Shown: positions 5,972 to 10,675 of the stretch, piece by piece
Layout of the letters: each line of letters starts with the position of its first letter
Position numbering within the stretch: the first letter of the stretch is position 1
Program-made: the position numbers and the translations under genes
NCBI GenBank assembly: GCA_946402785.1
Contig: CAMIXP010000038.1
Span: 1 to 10,675 of the forward strand
From: an uncultured Caryophanales bacterium
GTDB taxonomy: Bacteria; Bacillota_I; Bacilli_A; RF39; UBA660
Direction: 5' to 3'
DNA: 10,675 nt
The notes under the pieces: model-generated
What the model was told of the DNA's origin: nothing
Databases searched by the model: none
The model's input: only the letters and a program-made list of their open reading frames with translations

Positions 5972-6849
5972 TGATACTAGTTGTTTTAGGTACACAAGAT
6001 AAACAATTTACGAGACTTTTAGAAGCTGTTGATCGTGAAATTGAAAAAGGTGTTATAAAAGATCGTGTTGTCGTACAAGCAGGACAAACGAAATATGAAT
6101 CTAAGAATATGGAAATCTTTGATTTAGTTCCTGCCCCTGAATTTAATAAGTTAATGGATGAGGCTGACTTAATCATTACGCATGGTGGAGCGGGAACGAT
6201 TCTTACAGGTATTAAAAAAGGGAAAAAAATTATTGCAGCAGCTCGTCTTGCTCAATATAAAGAACATCATAATGATCACCAAAAACAAATTATTGGAGAA
6301 TTTGCGAGTAGGGGTTATATTATGGAATTACGTGATTTCAACAAATTAGGAACTATGATTCAAAAAATGAAGAATTTTAAGCCTAAAAAGTTTGAAAGTA
6401 ATACCCAAAATATGATAAAATTAATTGATGATTATATAAAAGATAGTGATCATACAGCGTGGTATCATAAATACAAAGAAGGTATTCTATATTTGTTCTT
6501 TGGGGGATGTACTACTTTAGTTAATATTGTCTCTTTTATGATTCTTCGATTCCTTACAGTTGGGACTTATGTAAGCAATGGTATTGCGTGGGTTTTAGCT
6601 GTATTATTCGCTTTTGTAACGAATAAGTTATATGTTTTTGAAAGTAAAAATAAAAGTGCAAAGACGGTTACGCGAGAAGCAGTTTCTTTCTTTGCTTTTC
6701 GACTTTTATCTTTATTCATTGACATGGGAATGATGTATGTCATGATTGATGTTTTATCTTGGAATGAATTACTTGCTAAAGTACTAGCTAACATCGTTGT
6801 TATTATTGTTAATTATGTATTTAGTAAATTATTTATTTTCAAAAAATAG
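5971..6849 (+). CDS. Alg13/PssE-like transferase fused to GtrA-like domain
   Basis: This 292-residue protein starts at ATG 5971, sharing its A with the upstream stop codon, after a GGGGTGG site (5956-5962); the in-frame GTG at 5959 lies inside that site. Residues 1-155 match the PssE/Cps14G/Alg13 catalytic subunit (GT28 C-terminal fold): ILVVLGTQDKQFTRLL at the N-terminus, the donor-binding THGGAGTILTG (70-80), and the EHHNDHQ motif (98-104). Residues about 170-292 are a GtrA-like domain with four membrane helices (about 171-192, 200-218, 238-261, 268-288), the NKLYVFES turn (218-225) and the NYVFSKLFIF end (281-290). GtrA-type proteins act with undecaprenyl-linked sugars, often as candidate flippases. 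The fusion ties a cytoplasmic catalytic domain to a lipid-sugar membrane domain in one chain. No frameshift or internal start separates the halves. A separate GtrA gene would be the usual state. Confidence 0.9.
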   Translation: MILVVLGTQDKQFTRLLEAVDREIEKGVIKDRVVVQAGQTKYESKNMEIFDLVPAPEFNKLMDEADLIITHGGAGTILTGIKKGKKIIAAARLAQYKEHHNDHQKQIIGEFASRGYIMELRDFNKLGTMIQKMKNFKPKKFESNTQNMIKLIDDYIKDSDHTAWYHKYKEGILYLFFGGCTTLVNIVSFMILRFLTVGTYVSNGIAWVLAVLFAFVTNKLYVFESKNKSAKTVTREAVSFFAFRLLSLFIDMGMMYVMIDVLSWNELLAKVLANIVVIIVNYVFSKLFIFKK

Positions 6850-6866
6850 ATGGAGGTTGTTGCCTT

Positions 6867-9800
6867 ATGAAGAAGAATAATAAAGGGTTTACCCTTGTAG
6901 AATTAATTGCTGTTATTGCACTTCTTGGAATTCTTGCGATGTTTGCTATTCCAAGAATTTATTCGTTAATTACGGACAGTAAGAAAAATGTTTATATTGA
7001 AGATGCTATTCGATTAATTACACAAGCACAATATGCAATGAATTCTAAAAGTGTAAAAATTGAAAAACCAGATGCTGGTGAATGTATTGTCATCAGTATG
7101 AAATATTTAAATTCTGGAGATTTCCAAAACCCTCCTAATGGGGGTAGTTATTTACCAGAATCTTCCTTTGTTATTGTTAAGAATGTTGGGGGAGATTATG
7201 TTTACTCCGCCATGCTCGTTGAACGATTAAAAGATGGTAGTTTGATGGGAGTAGAACTTTCTACAGAAAGTGCTTTGAATGCTAAAAATGCTTTGAAACA
7301 TGTTCGTGTCTTCCGAGATGATGAAATTGCTTTTATCAATGAAGATGGTGGAATTGATGCTGGGTTTATTAATGAGACGATTCATCGTGCTGATGATGAA
7401 GATGACGATGATGATTATGTAGAAGACGATGATAAGATTATTGGATTCTACAACGAAGAACATGAAGATGAAGAAATCGTTATTGATACATCTATTCCTA
7501 AATTTACTGCTAAGTTTAGTTCTAGTGGAACCTTACAAACGACTTTAAGTATTTCTGCTAGTGATGCTGATAATGCAAAAGATGAATTAAAAGTTTGTTT
7601 AAAAATATCTGATAATTCGAATGATACGTATCCAGATCCTACTGTTCAAGCAGATGTAGATGATTACTGTGAGAGTTATGGAACGGGTGCTTTCTATACG
7701 AAATATATAGACTTTAGTCTAGCTGAAAATGGTGGATTTACTTATGAATCTAGAAAATCAGCTTATGTTTATATTGCTGTATTTGATCCAAATATAAATG
7801 TTGTTCGTAAGAAAATGACATATGATATTCATGAAAATGAACCACCTGTTATTTCCTTATTTACGATTAATCATCATCCTGATGATAATCATAATATGCC
7901 ACGTTCTCGTTTTATCTTATCTTTATCAGATGATATGGATAATCAAGAAAACTTACAAATCTGTTTCTTACAAGATGATTTATATGGTACTTGTGCTGAT
8001 GCAGATTTTAAACCATATTCTTACTTCTTTGGACCAACGAATATTTATGATTATACGTTCAAAGATAGTAATGGTATGGGTATTACTTATCCAGATGGAT
8101 CTCATCATAATGTAACGGTGTTTGTAAAAGATTCTATGGGTGAGATGGTTCGTGCAACAGCATATTATAATATTTATCAAAATGCTGTTCCAACTATTAC
8201 CATGAATAGTATTGCTCCGGAATGCTTATTTAAAAAAGCAGATGGAAGTTGTAGTTGTAATAACTGTAATAGTTTAACATTTACGATTAATATGACGATT
8301 ACAGATGATATTACTCCTGCAGAAGATGTACGAATCATTTTCTATGAAAAAGATGCAAATGATAATCGTATTGGTGAAATATCTATGACCTATGGTCAAT
8401 ATTTAAGCGGAAATAAAAAGTATACATTTAGTGGTGGTTATAATGGAGAAAAACGTGTTCTACATGTAGATGCCATTGATGAATATGGTGGAACGGCTTC
8501 TATTTATGAGTACACACAAAATGTTTATCGTGATCAACCACCTAGTGTGGTAGCGCGTAAAGATTCGAATGGTAATGATATTCCATTTATTCAAAGTGCT
8601 GGTGATCCATGTAGTGGTGCTGATACTTGTACTGATCGTACTAAAGGTGGAAGCTATGATGTTATTCTAACATTCGATGCAGTCGATGATTTAGCAACTG
8701 TTAGTGGAATTAAAGTATGTATTTCAGAAGAGCCAGATGTTTGTGTAGCTTCTAATTTGAATACTTCTAACTTTATTAACTTTAGTGAAATGAATCCACA
8801 ATTTTCTTTCAACTATAAGGGAGACGATCCTACTAAACCTTATCCTGATCCACAGATAACGAAAAAACTATATGTTGCTTTGGCAGATGACCAAGGACAT
8901 GTTCGCGAATATTCTGATGGATGGAATTATAAGTTGTATAAGAATTATGGACCTGTTCGTACTGGTGGATATGGAATTCAAACTACCGATACCAATCCGG
9001 ATCCTAATCAAAGAAGAAATATTATGACGGTTAAATTTAATTTGGAAAACCTTCATTTTGTAGATGACTTTGATAATTATCAGGCTCGTTTGTGTTATAC
9101 AATTAAATATACAAATGGAACAACTGAAAATGTCTGCGATCCTTATTACAGTTATGCAGAGTTGTTCAATGCATTATCTGATTCTTATGAGTTTAAAGAT
9201 TCAGAAGGTAATCCTCTTCGTTATAATGTTGATATTATTAAAACTAAAATTCAAGCAAAAGATAATTATGATGCTACTGCTGAATCTGATGTGATTGATT
9301 ATAGACCTGCCAAAGATGATTCACCTGTTATTATTGAATCTGCTGTTTCTAGTATTGCAGAACAATATAATAGTTATATTGTAAGTGTTAATTTTAAGGT
9401 AAGAGATCCATATGATACTTATACTGTTTGTATAACAAATGGAGATTCTTGTACGGATCAACAATACCAAGTTAATTCTGATGGTTATCCATTTGAAGGT
9501 GGAATAACAGATGGTGGTTCTCAAGAATATATGATTACTGTAGATGGTAATGATAAGTTAGGATGGCCAACCAATTATCAAGATACTGAAGGGGAGAGAA
9601 CTTTCAACCTTATCGTTAAAGATTCTTATGGTAAAACGGATAAGAAAACTTTAAAATATACGATTTATCAATTATGTTCTGATGATTCTAATGGAAATTT
9701 AACTCCAACGACGGATGATATTACCATTACTTATGATGATAGTGTTGCAGGAAATCATGAAATTTCTACTGCTTATTGTCAGGGTGAATGCTATCATAAC

Positions 9801-10675
9801 TATCAAACAACTACGAATACCACTCATGTTAACTATTTAACAAGAACGAATGATTTATTTGGTCGTTATAAGAAAACAATTCATTATTTAGATAATCACG
9901 TTAACTTAACGTGTCCAATTGTTTCTGATGAGACCTTATATTGTGATAGTTCTGCTTGTTTCGATACTTTCGTAGATGGTGGAGCTAGTGAAAACCCTAA
10001 TTTGATTGCCTTAGATTTAAAACAAGAGAATTTTGAATGGTATTATACCAATGAGAAAGTTAAGAGACGTGTTCCTATTGATAAACCATATTGTCGTAAT
10101 ATAGATAGTGAGTCTTCTTACTTCTATTACAATGATTATCGTTGTACGACTCCTAACTTCTGTGGCAATAAAGCAACTCTTTATTGTAATCCAATTGTAG
10201 AGGCTGCTGTTGCTGAAAATAATGCTGCTAAACAAGAAATTGATGAAGAATATGCTCGTCTAGAAGCTATCTATGCTTTTGAAGAGGAAGAAGCTTTACA
10301 TCAATATTTAATTGCAGCTTATATTAAAGAATACATTCCGATTGAAGATCCAACGGATACTCCATCTCCAACGGATACAGGAGATATCCCAGAAGAATGT
10401 ATTAAGAATCCTGCCATTTGTGAATGTGCTATGGATATGAGTTCTCATGATAACTGTCCATTTATCCTTTCTTGTGTAGATCCTGAAAATACAAATAAAC
10501 CAGATGCTTGTGCTTGCGTTTTGGATCCTCAAGGTGATAAGTGTGCTTGTCTTAATGATCCAACCGGTGACGGTTGTACTTGCTTACTTGATCCAGATGG
10601 TTTTGCTTGTGGATGTGAAACTGATCCAGATGGAGAATTCTGTCAGTGTCTAGATGATCCAGATGCAGAAGGTTG
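6867..10675 (+). CDS. Giant prepilin-like modular surface protein (partial, 3' end outside)
   Basis: The frame is open for 1269 complete codons and leaves the window without a stop. The ATG at 6867 lies 10 bases after GGAGG (6852-6856) and 17 bases after the previous stop. MKKNNKG-FTLVELIAVIALLG (1-22) is a textbook type IV prepilin signal: prepilin peptidase would cut after Gly7, leaving Phe at +1 and the conserved Glu at +5 (residue 12). Residues 8-30 are the hydrophobic helix and about 31-171 a pilin-like head with one Cys. An acidic stretch follows (176-203). Next come about six Ig-like modules of about 115-140 residues (210-937), many opening with PPV or a similar Pro segment and ending in a Tyr-rich strand. 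A Cys-rich region (about 938-1107), a charged helix (about 1110-1157), a Pro/Thr linker (1160-1171) and an 11-residue CxC repeat (1215 onward) complete the visible part. At least 42 cysteines are encoded. The likely role is as a surface filament subunit or tip adhesin. No pilus ATPase or prepilin peptidase gene is in view. The final gene in the operon here is this one. Confidence 0.93.
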   Translation, partial: MKKNNKGFTLVELIAVIALLGILAMFAIPRIYSLITDSKKNVYIEDAIRLITQAQYAMNSKSVKIEKPDAGECIVISMKYLNSGDFQNPPNGGSYLPESSFVIVKNVGGDYVYSAMLVERLKDGSLMGVELSTESALNAKNALKHVRVFRDDEIAFINEDGGIDAGFINETIHRADDEDDDDDYVEDDDKIIGFYNEEHEDEEIVIDTSIPKFTAKFSSSGTLQTTLSISASDADNAKDELKVCLKISDNSNDTYPDPTVQADVDDYCESYGTGAFYTKYIDFSLAENGGFTYESRKSAYVYIAVFDPNINVVRKKMTYDIHENEPPVISLFTINHHPDDNHNMPRSRFILSLSDDMDNQENLQICFLQDDLYGTCADADFKPYSYFFGPTNIYDYTFKDSNGMGITYPDGSHHNVTVFVKDSMGEMVRATAYYNIYQNAVPTITMNSIAPECLFKKADGSCSCNNCNSLTFTINMTITDDITPAEDVRIIFYEKDANDNRIGEISMTYGQYLSGNKKYTFSGGYNGEKRVLHVDAIDEYGGTASIYEYTQNVYRDQPPSVVARKDSNGNDIPFIQSAGDPCSGADTCTDRTKGGSYDVILTFDAVDDLATVSGIKVCISEEPDVCVASNLNTSNFINFSEMNPQFSFNYKGDDPTKPYPDPQITKKLYVALADDQGHVREYSDGWNYKLYKNYGPVRTGGYGIQTTDTNPDPNQRRNIMTVKFNLENLHFVDDFDNYQARLCYTIKYTNGTTENVCDPYYSYAELFNALSDSYEFKDSEGNPLRYNVDIIKTKIQAKDNYDATAESDVIDYRPAKDDSPVIIESAVSSIAEQYNSYIVSVNFKVRDPYDTYTVCITNGDSCTDQQYQVNSDGYPFEGGITDGGSQEYMITVDGNDKLGWPTNYQDTEGERTFNLIVKDSYGKTDKKTLKYTIYQLCSDDSNGNLTPTTDDITITYDDSVAGNHEISTAYCQGECYHNYQTTTNTTHVNYLTRTNDLFGRYKKTIHYLDNHVNLTCPIVSDETLYCDSSACFDTFVDGGASENPNLIALDLKQENFEWYYTNEKVKRRVPIDKPYCRNIDSESSYFYYNDYRCTTPNFCGNKATLYCNPIVEAAVAENNAAKQEIDEEYARLEAIYAFEEEEALHQYLIAAYIKEYIPIEDPTDTPSPTDTGDIPEECIKNPAICECAMDMSSHDNCPFILSCVDPENTNKPDACACVLDPQGDKCACLNDPTGDGCTCLLDPDGFACGCETDPDGEFCQCLDDPDAEG
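7494..9677 (+). repeat. Six diverged Ig-like modules within the giant protein
   Basis: Protein-level repeats with approximate residue ranges 210-323, 324-438, 439-555, 556-693, 694-816 and 817-937. Shared features are a Pro-rich opening (EPPV 325-328, DQPPS 556-560, DSPV 818-821), a central strand such as KVC, QIC, RLC or TVC, and a closing segment of the type VKDSxG followed by a strand ending YxIYQ or similar (438, 555, 693, 935). The modules are diverged at DNA level, so these are old duplications. They resemble bacterial Ig-like or cadherin-like domains in layout, but I cannot assign a named family. Confidence 0.65.
10509..10675 (+). repeat. 33-bp tandem repeat encoding CxC...DP.G units
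   Basis: Five consecutive 11-residue units start at Cys1215, 1226, 1237, 1248 and 1259. They are CACVLDPQGDK, CACLNDPTGDG, CTCLLDPDGFA, CGCETDPDGEF and CQCLDDPDAEG. The last two bases in the window are TG, consistent with Cys at the expected start of a sixth unit. The consensus is C-x-C-x-x-D-P-x-G-x-x. The array continues beyond the edge, so its length is unknown. Alternating CxC pairs and acidic DPDG turns suggest a disulfide-bonded or metal-binding stalk, but no named domain is recognised. Confidence 0.85.

Noticed and set aside
7227..7463. Minus-strand open frame opposite the acidic linker (Ile/Phe-rich)
   Set aside because: Antisense of GAT/GAA-rich codons inside the giant gene. There is no ribosome binding site, and the same explanation covers the other short frames opposite the modules (for example 7980-8180, 8868-9056, 9321-9524, 10017-10235, 10308-10532).
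10509..10675. CRISPR-like array because of the regular 33-bp spacing
   Set aside because: The units are contiguous, without spacers, diverged at DNA level and in frame with conserved Cys and Asp-Pro positions; this is a protein repeat.
6867..10675. Pseudogene or assembly error because no stop codon is seen
   Set aside because: All 1269 codons are open with consistent codon use and repeated domain patterns to the last base; the frame is simply cut by the window edge.

Overview
The window is AT-rich DNA from a low-GC Gram-positive bacterium of the Firmicutes/Bacilli type. The grounds are strong AGGAGG-like ribosome binding sites, A/T-biased codons, a lipoprotein signal peptide, a TasA/camelysin-like secreted protein and intrinsic terminators with T-tracts. 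Trp is encoded by TGG throughout and long reading frames contain no internal TGA, so the standard bacterial code applies rather than the Mycoplasma code. An uncultured gut Bacilli lineage (RF39- or Erysipelotrichales-like) would fit, but that is an impression from gene style and not something the sequence proves.

Left part (1-4300): small independent transcription units, mostly separated by intrinsic terminators. They are a leftward TasA/camelysin-like secreted protein (25-615); a small unknown protein (702-998); a lipoprotein with beta-propeller-like repeats (1087-1908); a two-gene RNA-modification unit in which an RlmI/RlmK-type methyltransferase (1974-2843) is translationally coupled through an ATGA overlap to an RluA-family pseudouridine synthase (2840-3496); and a single-pass membrane protein with a long Pro/Ala-rich tail (3586-4260). 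Promoters are mostly of the extended -10 (TGnTATAAT) type with very short leaders, and two of them abut or overlap the preceding terminator.

Right part (4300-10675): one rightward operon from a near-perfect extended -10 promoter at 4328-4336. It holds a GT4 glycosyltransferase (4354-5502), an Alg14/PssD-like subunit (5495-5971), an Alg13/PssE-like catalytic domain fused to a GtrA-like four-helix membrane domain (5971-6849), and a very large open frame (6867 to beyond the window end, at least 1269 residues). The large frame begins with a type IV prepilin cleavage/methylation signal. It continues with a pilin-like region, an acidic linker, about six Ig-like modules of about 115-140 residues that mostly carry a Cys pair, a Cys-rich region, a charged helical segment, a Pro/Thr linker and an 11-residue CxC...DP.G tandem repeat that runs off the edge.

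The most notable points are the giant modular pilin-like protein, its C-terminal CxC repeat, the Alg13-GtrA fusion, and the packing of all these genes in one transcription unit. That arrangement suggests, as inference only, a surface filament or adhesin made together with a lipid-linked sugar pathway that may glycosylate it.
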